Source of the DNA: Pseudomonas putida | GTDB lineage: Bacteria; Pseudomonadota; Gammaproteobacteria; Pseudomonadales; Pseudomonadaceae | DNA length: 64,000 bases | Direction of reading: 5' to 3' | NCBI GenBank assembly: GCA_041071465.1 | Contig: CP163498.1 | Span: 5,102,001 to 5,166,000, forward strand | Part shown: positions 44,172 through 53,027 of the stretch, one piece after another | Numbering within the stretch: position 1 is the stretch's first letter | How the letters are laid out: each line of letters starts with the position of its first letter | Notes under the pieces: generated by a model | What the model saw: the letters and a program-made list of their open reading frames with translations, nothing else | Databases searched by the model: none | Told to the model about the DNA's origin: nothing | Translations under genes and position numbers: made by a program

Positions 44172-44619
44172 CGAAACAGGTCGCTCTGCGTGCATTCACT
44201 CTGGCCGATCAAGCGGCGCTGGAGCGCTGGGCAATTGGAGCGCGTGCTTTGCACTACATGGCACGAACACAACCCAGTCGAAAGGCATTGCTCTGGCAAG
44301 TTATCGTTGTCGATGGGCGAGACATCGGCACGATCTGGGTAGAGTCCTGCGACCATCCAACCCATGCCAGCCTTGGCGTGCTGCTGGGCGACACCGCTCT
44401 GATGGGGCAAGGGATCGGACGACGAGCCATGCAGCTTGCGCTTGATCAACTGGCGTAGACCACTGCCTGCTGGCAGTAACGCTAAACGTACGGTCAACCA
44501 ATATGCGTGCCATCAAATGCTATCTGGGTTGTGGTTTCCGTGTTTGCGACAGATTTGTTCGCACATCCGCCACAGGTAGTTATGAGGTTCTAAAAATGAT
44601 CAAGGATTTGACTGTTTGA
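44168..44619 (+). pseudogene. second GNAT acetyltransferase, one-base frameshift
   Basis: The first frame (MTKQVALRAFTLADQAALER, then GVLLGDTALMGQGIGRRAMQ) ends at TAG 44456-44458 just after ALDQLA. The frame one base back continues VDHCLLAVTLNVRSTNMRAI and KCYLGCGFRVCDRFVRTSAT to TGA 44617-44619, which is the missing GNAT C-terminus. A G lost from CTGG(G)CGTA explains it. ATG 44168 overlaps the upstream GNAT stop, so the pair was translationally coupled. Confidence 0.75.
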
Positions 44620-44716
44620 CGTCCCTTCAATGTTCCGTCTGGGTCAATCGTGGTCAGTCGAACCGGCTGCTTTCGACCCATTGCAGGGGAGAATCACTGC
44701 TTCTGCGATAGATAAG

Positions 44717-45076
44717 CTAGTCGAGAAGCTCAACGTAACTAGACTCGCCCTCACCCGTCGCACCGGATAACCATCCCCAAACAAAATGAAGCGTCGTGCG
44801 TCCGAGATCGTCTTGGCCAATCTCACCCCGCGACCAGCCAGCAAGGATCTCATCCTCAGTGGTAAGGCAGTGATAAAGAAGCTCGATTGTGTTGCTGCCG
44901 GTCACCCGCCCCACTTGACTGCCCAAGCGGATCCGGCCGCCGTGGTATGTGCCGGTGATGGCCCCACCGTCGACGAAATAGTGAAATATCGTTCCAGTAC
45001 CAGAGAGCCCTTGGGAGTTGTTGGCTACGGTGAATCGACGGTTGTTCAACCGCTCGTGAATTTCGGAACTTGCCAT
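44717..45076 (-). CDS. small "N-acetylglutamate synthase"-labelled beta protein
   Basis: This 119-aa protein has the beta-strand pattern of a small lipocalin-like family often labelled N-acetylglutamate synthase in databases: RRFTVANNSQGLSGTGTIFH, then DGGAITGTYHGGRIRLGSQV and LHFVWGWLSGATGEGESSYV. It has no GNAT acetyl-CoA motif, so enzyme activity is doubtful. GAGGG lies about ten bases before ATG 45076. Confidence 0.65.
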   Translation of the reverse strand: MASSEIHERLNNRRFTVANNSQGLSGTGTIFHYFVDGGAITGTYHGGRIRLGSQVGRVTGSNTIELLYHCLTTEDEILAGWSRGEIGQDDLGRTTLHFVWGWLSGATGEGESSYVELLD

Positions 45077-45153
45077 AAGCTACTTGCCCTCACCTGGAAA
45101 TCCATTTCAGAAGCGCAAAGCCTATACCTAGATGGCTGGGGCTTCTATCTGAA

Positions 45154-45179
45154 TGTCCGCAATGGGTCGGTAGCGGACA
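45154..45179. repeat. TGTCCGC/GCGGACA hairpin repeat
   Basis: TGTCCGC (45154-45160) pairs perfectly with GCGGACA (45173-45179) around AATGGGTCGGTA. A degenerate copy is at 42984. Part of a dispersed Pseudomonas repeat. Confidence 0.5.
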
Positions 45180-45298
45180 GTCGCGGCTGACCGCATTCGA
45201 CCCGAATGCTAGCTGTCAACACCGACCGCCAGCGAGGCAAGCTTATTTTGCATGACGAGCTTACTCTTGCTGTATCAGCAGCCATTTGCATCACCTAA

Positions 45299-45464
45299 TG
45301 CAAGCGGAGCGCGCAGCCCATGGATGGGCAGAGGCGTGAGGATGGAAGCCCGGTAGGGCCGTTCCCCTGGCAGCGCCAGGGTGCGGTTTACGACACCCGT
45401 CCCCCCGCTGGGGCACGCCCAGTGGGAGATCTGCTTCCGACCTCCGCTATCTACTGGAACGGCT
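45299..45464. ncRNA. dispersed structured element, copy 2
   Basis: The element matches copy 1 at 41782: GCAAGCGGAGCGCGC, GAGGCGTGAGGATGGAAGC, GTGCGGTTTACGAC and CCGTCCCC/GGGGCACG. Its hairpin arms differ compensatorily (GCCCAT/ATGGGC versus GGCCA/TGGCC; CCCTGGC/GCCAGGG versus CCCTGCC/GGCAGGG), evidence for RNA base pairing. The 3' extension has GATCTGCTTCCG. It overlaps the 3' end of the DUF1264 gene (minus strand). Confidence 0.55.
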
Positions 45465-46241
45465 GTTGGTATTCGCCGGCGTGGATGTAACGGGGCGGTG
45501 CAGATGCGCGCCGGTTGGATCGGTGATTTGGATGACGTTGCCGTACTCCCATCCATCCGCCTGAGGATCAGCTGCAGGAATACGAATGTCGGCCCGCTGA
45601 GCTTTGATTCTTGTCGCATCAACGCCCAAGCGTCGATTGCGCTGCTCAACCATTGCAGCATCAACCTGCCCATCTGCGGTAAAGCCCATCATCAACTGCG
45701 GCACACCCACAGGCAGCGCTTTGTCCTGGTCGGTGTGCCAGGTATGCCATGTCTTTCCATATGTATGCGCAAGTCGCTCCATCAGAGCATGTTCAGCTGG
45801 TGCAGGAATGCCTGGGGCGATCAGTTGCCCAGAAGAGACCTCGTAGACATGGCTATGCCACATCGCCTTCTCTTTGGCTGGTAACCCGGCAAAAAGCTTC
45901 TCGTTGATGATGTATTCCACGCCCATGACCTTCGCGCCCTTTGTGTTGCCGTCGAAGATCACGCACTGGATAACATCCTCATTCAGGATTGAACAGTAGT
46001 GATGCGCCTCCATCTGCACACCGGGATGCCCATTATAGAAATGAAAGCCATCTAGGTAGACGTTGATGGCCTCAATGGGCGGCTTGGACTGTAGTGCCGC
46101 TGCACCGGCTTCCAGCAGCTGGGTTGTGGCTGATATAGGTCTGCCGGGTGACTCTACAGGCGACTTTGTTTCGGGAGCGGAGCAAGCCCCCAGTAGGGTG
46201 CAGGCGAGGGGAAGGGATATCGACTGAATCAACTGTCGCAT
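45447..46241 (-). CDS. DUF1264 lipoprotein (OBAP-like)
   Basis: This 264-aa lipoprotein starts at ATG 46241 (GAGGT upstream) with a lipobox LACTLLGAC near residue 20. The body has INVYLDGFHFYNGHPGVQME and HHYCSILNEDVIQCVIFDGN, the DUF1264 signature also found in plant oil-body-associated proteins, then LPAKEKAMWHSHVYEVSSGQ. The molecular role is unknown. Its C-terminus is proline/serine/threonine-rich and lies in structured element copy 2. Confidence 0.8.
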   Translation of the reverse strand: MRQLIQSISLPLACTLLGACSAPETKSPVESPGRPISATTQLLEAGAAALQSKPPIEAINVYLDGFHFYNGHPGVQMEAHHYCSILNEDVIQCVIFDGNTKGAKVMGVEYIINEKLFAGLPAKEKAMWHSHVYEVSSGQLIAPGIPAPAEHALMERLAHTYGKTWHTWHTDQDKALPVGVPQLMMGFTADGQVDAAMVEQRNRRLGVDATRIKAQRADIRIPAADPQADGWEYGNVIQITDPTGAHLHRPVTSTPANTNSRSSR

Positions 46242-46337
46242 GAGCGCACCTCTAGTATTGTTCCTAGAGGACAACCTAGGTCTTAGAAGCGGACAACCCA
46301 CAGGACGAATGGCCGGGTTCGAAGAGGAATTGCGGGC

Positions 46338-46417
46338 AAAAGAAAGCCCGCTGCTAGACGGGCAAGGGAGCTTGTATCACACGTAGGGATAGCTAACATT
46401 CCCACAACGCATGTGAA
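46338..46417 (-). ncRNA. candidate small RNA with intrinsic terminator, copy b
   Basis: It is nearly identical to the block at 42014: TTTTCACAT, GGGAATGTTAGCTATCCC, TACGTGTGATACAAGCTCCC and a stem GCCCGT/GCGGGC before TTTCTTTT on the minus strand. It lies just downstream of the minus-strand YetF gene, so it could also act as that gene's terminator. A second GCGGGC (46332-46337) gives an alternative hairpin with GCCCGC. Confidence 0.55.
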
Positions 46418-46486
46418 AATGACGTCAATAAACTCGGCGGTGAAGGCTGTACCTGTCAAACCCCCGCGCTCTTGAGTGGATGTGGT

Positions 46487-47179
46487 CTAGCGGTTGCGTA
46501 AGGTATCCAGTGCAGGTGACCAGACTTTATGTCCGCAGCGTTCACACACGACTGAGTCTTGAGGTTCATGGAAGGTTGGGAAGCCGCAGCTGACGCAACA
46601 GTGCAGGCCAGCGTTCGGCGGCGAAAGGTACTCTGGACGATGTTCAACTGGCAGCACTGACAGCCCTGGCCGGGTGTCGTCTGGCCCATAGAAATAAAGA
46701 CTGAGATCGCCATCAGTTTCCAATATGCCGAGCCGAACCTGGCCGAGATGCTCCACGCCTTGTTGGCGCAGCTCCATGAAGAGCTCGTTGGACGAGATGT
46801 TCAAATTCCGCAGCGAATGGATCTCGTACATTCCTTCCTTTACGACTGTGATGGGCAACCCATCGATCCAGGCCTCGCATGTTCTGCTGCGCCTCATCAT
46901 GTAGACGGTTCCGCGATAGAGCAGCAAAAGCGTGAGGAAAACCAATGCGACCGGGAGGAGGGGTACATCTTCGTAGAAAGTCACATCGCCTGCGGCTGAG
47001 CCCAAGGTGAGGATCACCACGAGCTCGAATCGGGAGAGCTGCCTGATTCCGCGTCGACCACTGAACTTCAAGAAGAAGAACACGGCCAGGAAAGCTGCAG
47101 AAACTCGCAAGGCAACCTCTAGGAGGAAGGTCATTGGAAATTCGCCTATCAGCATCCGTTGCAGATCGAATGTGACCAT
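46487..47179 (-). CDS. YetF/DUF421 membrane protein with C-terminal zinc ribbon
   Basis: This 230-aa protein has three N-terminal helices (ALRVSAAFLAVFFFLKFSGR and LLPVALVFLTLLLLYRGTVY among them), the DUF421 core (LSRFELVVILTLGSAAGDV, SLRNLNISSNELFMELRQQG) and a tail with two CxxC pairs (CVSCG at about residue 196, CERCG at about 215). The zinc-ribbon-like tail is unusual for the family. AGGAAC precedes ATG 47179. DUF421 proteins are envelope proteins of uncertain role. Confidence 0.82.
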   Translation of the reverse strand: MVTFDLQRMLIGEFPMTFLLEVALRVSAAFLAVFFFLKFSGRRGIRQLSRFELVVILTLGSAAGDVTFYEDVPLLPVALVFLTLLLLYRGTVYMMRRSRTCEAWIDGLPITVVKEGMYEIHSLRNLNISSNELFMELRQQGVEHLGQVRLGILETDGDLSLYFYGPDDTRPGLSVLPVEHRPEYLSPPNAGLHCCVSCGFPTFHEPQDSVVCERCGHKVWSPALDTLRNR

Positions 47180-47481
47180 TCTCTGTTCCTTTTTTTAGTT
47201 ATTGATCGAGCGTCGGGCAGGCCGCTTCCCTAGCGCTTACTCGTTCGTTGTAGAGAGCCTTGAGGTCAAAAGAAGGTAACCGTCTGGCCAACTCCACCCC
47301 TCAGCACACAGACCAGCTCGGACAAGAACGGGTGGAAAACAAAGCCTTGCCCGCAGGTATACCCATTGAATAAGCCTGTATCTGACGTAGGTCATGCAGA
47401 GCCTGCCAGCGGGTCGCAATCGACGATGGCTTCATTGTATACTTCGGCTCCGCATACCCCTTGAGCTACAGGAACATCAGC
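47180..47481. other. intergenic region between YetF and SulP genes
   Basis: No gene of usual length is supported in these 300 bases. The divergent promoters of yetF and the sulP leader must lie here. Confidence 0.4.
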
Positions 47482-47526
47482 ATGACTGTACTCCAAACGA
47501 TCTACTGGCAGCCTACGCCGCCTTAG
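47482..47526 (+). CDS. possible 14-aa leader peptide upstream of sulP
   Basis: ATG 47482 has AGGA eight bases upstream and encodes MTVLQTIYWQPTPP, then TAG. The end, Pro-Thr-Pro-Pro before the stop, could slow the ribosome. It lies 170 bases before the SulP gene, in a leader with no other gene. That it regulates sulP is inference. Confidence 0.4.
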   Translation: MTVLQTIYWQPTPP

Positions 47527-47698
47527 CGCTACGCCCCCTCGCAACAACCTGCTTCCGCTAGCCTCGCTCGCGGGTGCTCACTGCTGTACGCCTGGTTTTA
47601 CACCTTAAGCACACAGCAAAAAATCCTCAAAATTTGAATTTGTATCGATTCGCTCGCCACTCCCTTGGCGTGCGCGATGCTTTGCCTTGGATATTTAT

Positions 47699-49186
47699 AT
47701 GCTGCAAAAACTTAGACAAACGTGGTTTTCCAACGTCCGTGCCGACGTGCTCGCGGGGCTGGTGGTCGCACTCGCGCTGATCCCGGAAGCCATCGCCTTT
47801 TCCATCATCGCCGGGGTAGATCCCAAAGTCGGTCTCTACGCCTCCTTCTGTATCTGTGCTGTCATCGCCTTTGTCGGCGGGCGCCCCGGAATGATCTCGG
47901 CGGCGACAGGAGCCATGGCACTGCTGATGGTTACGCTGGTAAAAGAGCATGGACTCCAGTACCTGCTGGCCGCGACGCTACTATGTGGCGTACTTCAAAT
48001 CCTTGCCGGCTACCTGAAGCTCGGCTCGTTGATGCGCTTTGTTTCACGCTCGGTAGTCACCGGCTTCGTAAACGCATTAGCGATTCTGATTTTTATGGCG
48101 CAATTGCCTGAGCTGACCAATGTCACCTGGCATGTCTATGCCATGACCGCTGCGGGCCTGGGAATCATCTACCTGTTCCCGTATGTACCGAAAATCGGCA
48201 AGGTGATTCCCTCTCCATTGGTGTGCATTCTGACGCTGACTGCCATCGCCATTTACCTCGGTTTGGATATCCGCACCGTCGGTGACATGGGCCAACTGCC
48301 TGATACGCTCCCGATCTTCCTCTGGCCTGAAGTTCCGCTGAATTTTGAAACCCTGCGCATCATTTTCCCGTACTCGGCTGCGTTGGCAGTAGTGGGTCTA
48401 CTCGAATCAATGATGACCGCGACCATCGTCGACGACCTTACCGACACCACCAGCAACAAAAACCGCGAGTGCAAAGGCCAGGGTGTGGCCAACATCGCTG
48501 CCGGCATGCTTGGCGGCATGGCAGGTTGCGCCATGATCGGCCAGTCGATCATCAACGTGAAATCTGGTGGCCGCACCCGTCTCTCGACATTGTGTGCCGG
48601 CGTTTTCCTGCTGCTGATGGTGGTATTTCTTGGCGAGTGGCTCTCCAAAATCCCTATGGCGGCACTCGTGGCTGTGATGATCATGGTGTCCATCGGCACC
48701 TTTAGCTGGGATTCCTTGCGTAATCTGAAAGAGCATCCGCTGTCGACCAACCTCGTCATGGTGGCGACCGTCGTGGTCGTCGTGGCCACTCACAATCTGG
48801 CTTACGGCGTACTGGTAGGTGTGCTGCTGGCCTCCCTGTTCTTCGCAAACAAGGTCGGGCACTACCTGGATATCAAGAGCACTCTTGAAGAGACGAAATC
48901 GCATCGGACTTACCGCGTCGTGGGCCAGGTGTTCTTTAGCTCTGCGGACAAGTTCACTGAGGTTTTTGACTTCAAGGAGGCGCTCAACAAGGTCACCATC
49001 GATCTCACACAGGCGCATTTCTGGGATATCACCGCCGTCGCAGCGCTGGATAAGGTCGTGATCAAGTTCCGACGCGAAGGCGCTGAGGTTGAAGTGCTCG
49101 GTCTCAATGAAGCCAGCGCGACAATCGTTGACCGCTTCGGCGTGCATGACAAACCCGGTGCCATCGACAAGCTCATGAGCCACTAA
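47699..49186 (+). CDS. SulP-family anion transporter with STAS domain
   Basis: This 495-aa inner-membrane transporter has about 12-14 helices. [20 protein letters not shown] is the SulP helix-1 motif, GPMAxx-equivalent [17 protein letters not shown] follows, and [19 protein letters not shown] carries conserved acidic residues. The last 100 residues form a STAS domain ([20 protein letters not shown]). Bacterial SulP proteins carry sulfate, bicarbonate or dicarboxylates. ATG 47699 is used; TTG 47687 is in frame. The UspA gene follows 11 bases later. Confidence 0.88.
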   Translation: MLQKLRQTWFSNVRADVLAGLVVALALIPEAIAFSIIAGVDPKVGLYASFCICAVIAFVGGRPGMISAATGAMALLMVTLVKEHGLQYLLAATLLCGVLQILAGYLKLGSLMRFVSRSVVTGFVNALAILIFMAQLPELTNVTWHVYAMTAAGLGIIYLFPYVPKIGKVIPSPLVCILTLTAIAIYLGLDIRTVGDMGQLPDTLPIFLWPEVPLNFETLRIIFPYSAALAVVGLLESMMTATIVDDLTDTTSNKNRECKGQGVANIAAGMLGGMAGCAMIGQSIINVKSGGRTRLSTLCAGVFLLLMVVFLGEWLSKIPMAALVAVMIMVSIGTFSWDSLRNLKEHPLSTNLVMVATVVVVVATHNLAYGVLVGVLLASLFFANKVGHYLDIKSTLEETKSHRTYRVVGQVFFSSADKFTEVFDFKEALNKVTIDLTQAHFWDITAVAALDKVVIKFRREGAEVEVLGLNEASATIVDRFGVHDKPGAIDKLMSH

Positions 49187-49197
49187 GGAGAACGACA

Positions 49198-50049
49198 ATG
49201 ACCCGCGTAATGGCATGCATTGATAACTCACAATCCTCATTGGCGGTCTGCGATTACGCAGCATGGGCCTCGCAACGACTCAGCGCTCCCCTGACCTTGC
49301 TTCATGTGCTGGATAAGGAGAAATATCCTGCATCCGCTGACCTCAGCGGCAATATCGGTCTCGGTAGCAGAGAACATCTGCTGGAAGAGTTGGCCATGCT
49401 GGATGCGCAGCGGGCAAAACTGGCGTTGGAGCATGGGCAGCACATGCTTGAAAAAGCTCGCGAGCGAACAGTTCACTCTGGCGCCATGTCACCTGATATG
49501 AAGCAGCGCCATGGCCATCTCGTCGAGAGCCTGAGCGATCTCCAAGACGATATTCGGTTACTGGTGATTGGAAGAGTCGGTGAGGACAGCACGCGCAGTG
49601 CCCAAAGTCTTGGCAGCCAGATTGAAGCGATAGTCCGAACTATCCACCGCCCCACCCTGATTACAACCAGCCATTTCAGGAAACCTGAAACGGTCATGGT
49701 GGCATTTGACGGCAGCGCAACAGGCCACAAGACCTTACAGATGCTTGCTTCAAGCCCGCTGTGCGAAGGCCTGCCAATTCATATCGTCATGGTTGGAACG
49801 GATTCTGAAGACAACCAGAACGCGCTGGAGAAGGCACGAACCACGCTTGCGTCTTCCGGCTCGCTGGTGCATTCCGAGATCCGCCCAGGCGAAGTAGAGT
49901 CCACACTGCATGCGTATCAGGCAGAGCACGGCATTGACCTCTTGGTCATGGGGGCGTACGGGCACTCACGCATCAGGCACTTTCTGATAGGCAGCACGAC
50001 CACGACGATGCTGCGTACATCCACTGTACCCTTATTGCTGCTTCGCTGA
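49198..50049 (+). CDS. tandem-domain universal stress protein
   Basis: This 283-aa protein has two UspA domains: RVMACIDNSQSSLAVCDYAA at the start and VMVAFDGSATGHKTLQMLAS from about residue 165. The second ends in LLVMGAYGHSRIRHFLIGST, the ATP-binding G-x2-G-x9-G(S/T) motif; the first has a weaker version (LLVIGRVGEDSTRSAQSLGS). AGGAG lies eight bases before ATG 49198. It is in an operon with SulP and may adjust that transporter under stress. Confidence 0.9.
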   Translation: MTRVMACIDNSQSSLAVCDYAAWASQRLSAPLTLLHVLDKEKYPASADLSGNIGLGSREHLLEELAMLDAQRAKLALEHGQHMLEKARERTVHSGAMSPDMKQRHGHLVESLSDLQDDIRLLVIGRVGEDSTRSAQSLGSQIEAIVRTIHRPTLITTSHFRKPETVMVAFDGSATGHKTLQMLASSPLCEGLPIHIVMVGTDSEDNQNALEKARTTLASSGSLVHSEIRPGEVESTLHAYQAEHGIDLLVMGAYGHSRIRHFLIGSTTTTMLRTSTVPLLLLR

Positions 50050-50141
50050 GCCAGTTCCACTGGCCACAGTATTTCCAGAACTGAGGAAATACCGTGGCCA
50101 CCCTGGACGATGACTAACTGATCTTGCCGCTACGAGACCAC

Positions 50142-50675
50142 ATGCAACTCATAACTGAAATTGTTCACCCCGAGCTGAAATCCAAGCAGGGCAGAGTATT
50201 CCGTCGACATGCAGCTCGCGGCATCGTGATGCGGGGTGAACAGATCCTGTTGCTGTTCACCGAGCGCTATAACGATTTCAGCTTTCCTGGAGGCGGCCTT
50301 GATGGTGACGAGGACATTGTCGCAGGCCTGAAGCGTGAGCTTGAGGAAGAGACTGGTGCTCGTGAAATACAGGTGCTCCAGCACTACGGTTACATCGAGG
50401 AGTACCGGCCCTACCAAAAGCCACAGTACGATCTGATGCACATGACCTCGCATTTTTATCAATGCGAAGTAGCGCCCCAGCTAGAGCCGGTGAGAATGGA
50501 AAGCCACGAAATCGCTAATGGTATGCGGCCTGTCTGGATCAACCTGCATGAAGCCATCGCACACAATGAAGCCGTCATGCAGCGTCACGAGTCTTCGATG
50601 GGGCAGTCAATTCTGCGCGAAACCTACATGCTGAGAAAAGTCGCTTCCGAATTGTTGATGCCAATCAGCCTTTGA
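50142..50675 (+). CDS. Nudix hydrolase
   Basis: This 177-aa protein has an intact Nudix box, GGGLDGDEDIVAGLKRELEE followed by ETGA. It hydrolyses an unknown nucleoside-diphosphate-linked compound with Mg2+. The N-terminal RHAARGIVMRGEQILLLFTE strand is typical. ATG 50142 is the preferred start over the upstream in-frame codon at 50124. The IS66 element begins just after its stop codon. Confidence 0.88.
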   Translation: MQLITEIVHPELKSKQGRVFRRHAARGIVMRGEQILLLFTERYNDFSFPGGGLDGDEDIVAGLKRELEEETGAREIQVLQHYGYIEEYRPYQKPQYDLMHMTSHFYQCEVAPQLEPVRMESHEIANGMRPVWINLHEAIAHNEAVMQRHESSMGQSILRETYMLRKVASELLMPISL

Positions 50676-50708
50676 GCTGACTATTTGGCGAAGTCCACTT
50701 AGCCTGCC

Positions 50709-52244
50709 TCAGGCAAGCATCCAATGCTGCGGGAGTAATTGCGTGATTTCGCTCGCCCGCTGTGTCGGAAGCCGCATCAGTACATCCTTGAGATAGGCAT
50801 ACGGATCGTGCCCATTCATACGCGCCGACTGGATCAGGCTCATGATTGCCGCCGCCCTTTTTCCACTGCGCAGCGACCCGGCAAATAACCAGTTCGAGCG
50901 CCCAAGCGCCCACGGCCGGATCAAATTCTCGATCTGGTTATTGTCGATGGGCACAGCACCATCTTCCAGGTAGCGCGTCAGCGCTACCCAGCGTTTAAGG
51001 CTGTAATCCAGGGCCTTGGCCGTGGCCGAACCCTCGGGCACAAGTTCGCGTTGGGCCAACATCCACTCATGCAGTTTTTCAGCGATGGGCACCGCTGTTT
51101 CCTGACGTAATCGCCAGCGGGCTTCGTCGCTCATTTCCTTGGCGTGTCGCTCGACTTCATACAACCCGCCAATCGAGTGAAGCGCCTGCTCCGCCAACTG
51201 GCTTTTATTGGCTGCATGCAGGTCGAAGAATTTGCGGCGTGCATGGGCCATGCAGCCGATTTCGGTGATGCCCAGCTCGAAGCTGGCCTTGTAGCCGGCG
51301 AAGTCATCGCAGACCAGCTTACCGTTCCACGTGCCCAGGAAGTTACGCGCATGTTCGCCGGCACGGCTGGGGCTGAAGTCGTAGACCACGGCCTTTAGGG
51401 CCGAGAAAGGCGTGGTGCTATAGGCCCACACGTAAGCGCGGTGGGTTTTCTTTTCGCCTGGTGCGAGCATCTGAACCGGGGTCTCATCGGCGTGGATCAC
51501 GCCCTGGGCCAACACATGCTCACGCAGCGCATCGACCAGAGGCTGGAGCTGCACACCGGTCTGTCCGATCCATTGCGCCAGTGTCGAACGGGCGATGGGC
51601 AGTCCGGCCCGACCAAAAATCTTCTCCTGCCGGTACAGCGGTAAATGGTCGGCGAACTTCGCCACCATCACGTGGGCCAAAAGGCCTGCGGTCGGGATGC
51701 CCTTGTCGATCACTTGGGCCGGTACAGGCGCCTGGATCAGTGTTTCACACTGACGGCACGTCCATTTTCCACGCACATGCCGCTCAACTGTGAACACGCC
51801 CGGAGTGTAATCGAGCTTCTCGCTGACGTCTTCGCCGATTCGCTGAAGCTGGCAGCCGCACACGCACTGAGTATTCTCTGGTTCGTGACGGATCACGGTT
51901 CGCGGAAACTGCGGCGGCAGTGGTGCACGCTTGGGCTTATGACGTGGCTCGGCCGGTGCGGCCGGCGGATTGGCTGCCTTCAGCTCGGCTTCGATAGCTG
52001 CGATATCGGTATCGAGCAGATCATCAAGCAGACTGCCTTGGTCGGGGCTCAGTTGCTCGCTGCGCTTGGCGAACTTGTGTCGCTTGAGGATGGCGATTTC
52101 ATGAGCCAGTTGCTCGTTGACCGTTTCGAGGCGTTGGATTTTCTGGCTCATGGAGTCGACCTGGGACAGCAACTGCATAGCCTGTTCGGCCAAGCCGCGC
52201 AGCTGTTCCGGTGTCATCTGGTCGAGATTGGGCGAGGAAGTCAT
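50709..52244 (-). CDS. tnpC: IS66 family transposase TnpC
   Basis: This 511-aa transposase is of IS66 TnpC length. It has an N-terminal coiled coil (MSQKIQRLETVNEQLAHEIA), a zinc-binding HEPENTQCVCGCQLQRIGED-type segment with CRQCE, the DDE-type core (VIHADETPVQMLAPGEKKTH; LVCDDFAGYKASFELGITEI; IENLIRPWALGRSNWLFAGS) and the IS66 C-terminal tail. ATG 52244 is preferred to TTG 52274. All expected parts are present, so the element may be active. Confidence 0.93.
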   Translation of the reverse strand: MTSSPNLDQMTPEQLRGLAEQAMQLLSQVDSMSQKIQRLETVNEQLAHEIAILKRHKFAKRSEQLSPDQGSLLDDLLDTDIAAIEAELKAANPPAAPAEPRHKPKRAPLPPQFPRTVIRHEPENTQCVCGCQLQRIGEDVSEKLDYTPGVFTVERHVRGKWTCRQCETLIQAPVPAQVIDKGIPTAGLLAHVMVAKFADHLPLYRQEKIFGRAGLPIARSTLAQWIGQTGVQLQPLVDALREHVLAQGVIHADETPVQMLAPGEKKTHRAYVWAYSTTPFSALKAVVYDFSPSRAGEHARNFLGTWNGKLVCDDFAGYKASFELGITEIGCMAHARRKFFDLHAANKSQLAEQALHSIGGLYEVERHAKEMSDEARWRLRQETAVPIAEKLHEWMLAQRELVPEGSATAKALDYSLKRWVALTRYLEDGAVPIDNNQIENLIRPWALGRSNWLFAGSLRSGKRAAAIMSLIQSARMNGHDPYAYLKDVLMRLPTQRASEITQLLPQHWMLA

Positions 52245-52305
52245 GCCGCTGATTGTGTCAGAGCAGGTCGTCAACAGCGATAAACCGATGGGCTAATGGC
52301 AGGGG

Positions 52306-52641
52306 CTAAAGCACTGTGATCGCGCTGCCTGCGCCGACCCGCTGCCACGGCAAACCCAGTACCAAGGCTTGAAGTTGCTCGTTATCGAGTTCGACTTCCG
52401 ATCCGTGACGGATGCCGGGCCAATGAAACTTGCCTTGGTTCAATCGTCGCGCTGCCAGCCAAATGCCCACACCGTCATGCACCAAGACTTTCATTCGGTT
52501 GGCACGGCGATTAGCGAAGAGGTATGCGCAGTGCGGCTTCGCCACACCGAACACCGCGATCACCCTGGCCAGCGCGGTCTCGGTACCGGCGCGCATGTCC
52601 ATAGGCTCGGTGGCAAGCCAGATGGCATCGATCCGAATCAT
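52306..52641 (-). CDS. tnpB: IS66 family TnpB (Orf2)
   Basis: This 111-aa accessory protein is typical of IS66 Orf2: IWLATEPMDMRAGTETALAR, HCAYLFANRRANRMKVLVHD and GIWLAARRLNQGKFHWPG. Its stop codon lies 61 bases before the tnpC start, and its ATG overlaps the end of tnpA (52638-52641). It is needed for transposition together with TnpA and TnpC. Confidence 0.93.
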   Translation of the reverse strand: MIRIDAIWLATEPMDMRAGTETALARVIAVFGVAKPHCAYLFANRRANRMKVLVHDGVGIWLAARRLNQGKFHWPGIRHGSEVELDNEQLQALVLGLPWQRVGAGSAITVL

Positions 52642-52970
52642 TCCAACAGGTCTCGCAGAAAGGTGGCACAGGCGACAGCGCTTTCGGTCGGCCAGTTCAC
52701 TTTGACGGTGCCACGCGGGTGCTGGATTTCAATGCAGATACTTGATGAAGCTGCCTGCGAATGTCCTCCGGCTAGCGGCAAGGGCACTGGAATGAAAGCA
52801 GGTTGCAGCGCCATAGTTTTGTTCGTGAGTACCCTAATCCATTTATGTACGAGGTTCGCGTTAAGGCTGTGCTTCTGCGCGACGCTGGCAATCGATGCGC
52901 CGGGCTGGGCGCACTCTTGGACAACTTGGGCCTTGAAGGATTTTGAATAGGAACGGCGTTGTGACTGCAT
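52638..52970 (-). CDS. tnpA: IS66 family TnpA (Orf1)
   Basis: This 110-aa protein is the small HTH-type component of IS66: RRSYSKSFKAQVVQECAQPG and ASIASVAQKHSLNANLVHKW form the helix-turn-helix. It overlaps tnpB by four bases (ATGA), which is normal for this family. Confidence 0.9.
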   Translation of the reverse strand: MQSQRRSYSKSFKAQVVQECAQPGASIASVAQKHSLNANLVHKWIRVLTNKTMALQPAFIPVPLPLAGGHSQAASSSICIEIQHPRGTVKVNWPTESAVACATFLRDLLE

Positions 52971-52996
52971 GGAAAGACCCGCTTAAAAGGCTAGAA

Positions 52997-53027
52997 ATGG
53001 TGTCCACTTAAATTAGGTGGACACCAT
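52997..53027. repeat. 14-bp palindrome at the IS66 right end
   Basis: ATGGTGTCCACTTA (52997-53010) and TAGGTGGACACCAT (53014-53027) are inverted copies with one mismatch and a 3-base loop AAT. It lies about 27 bases upstream of tnpA and may be an IS end, a junction of two ends or a stem-loop in the transcript. Confidence 0.6.

Noticed and set aside
45275..45673. minus-strand open frame over structured element copy 2
   Set aside because: It shares the same repeat-derived peptide string and overlaps the end of the DUF1264 gene in another frame.
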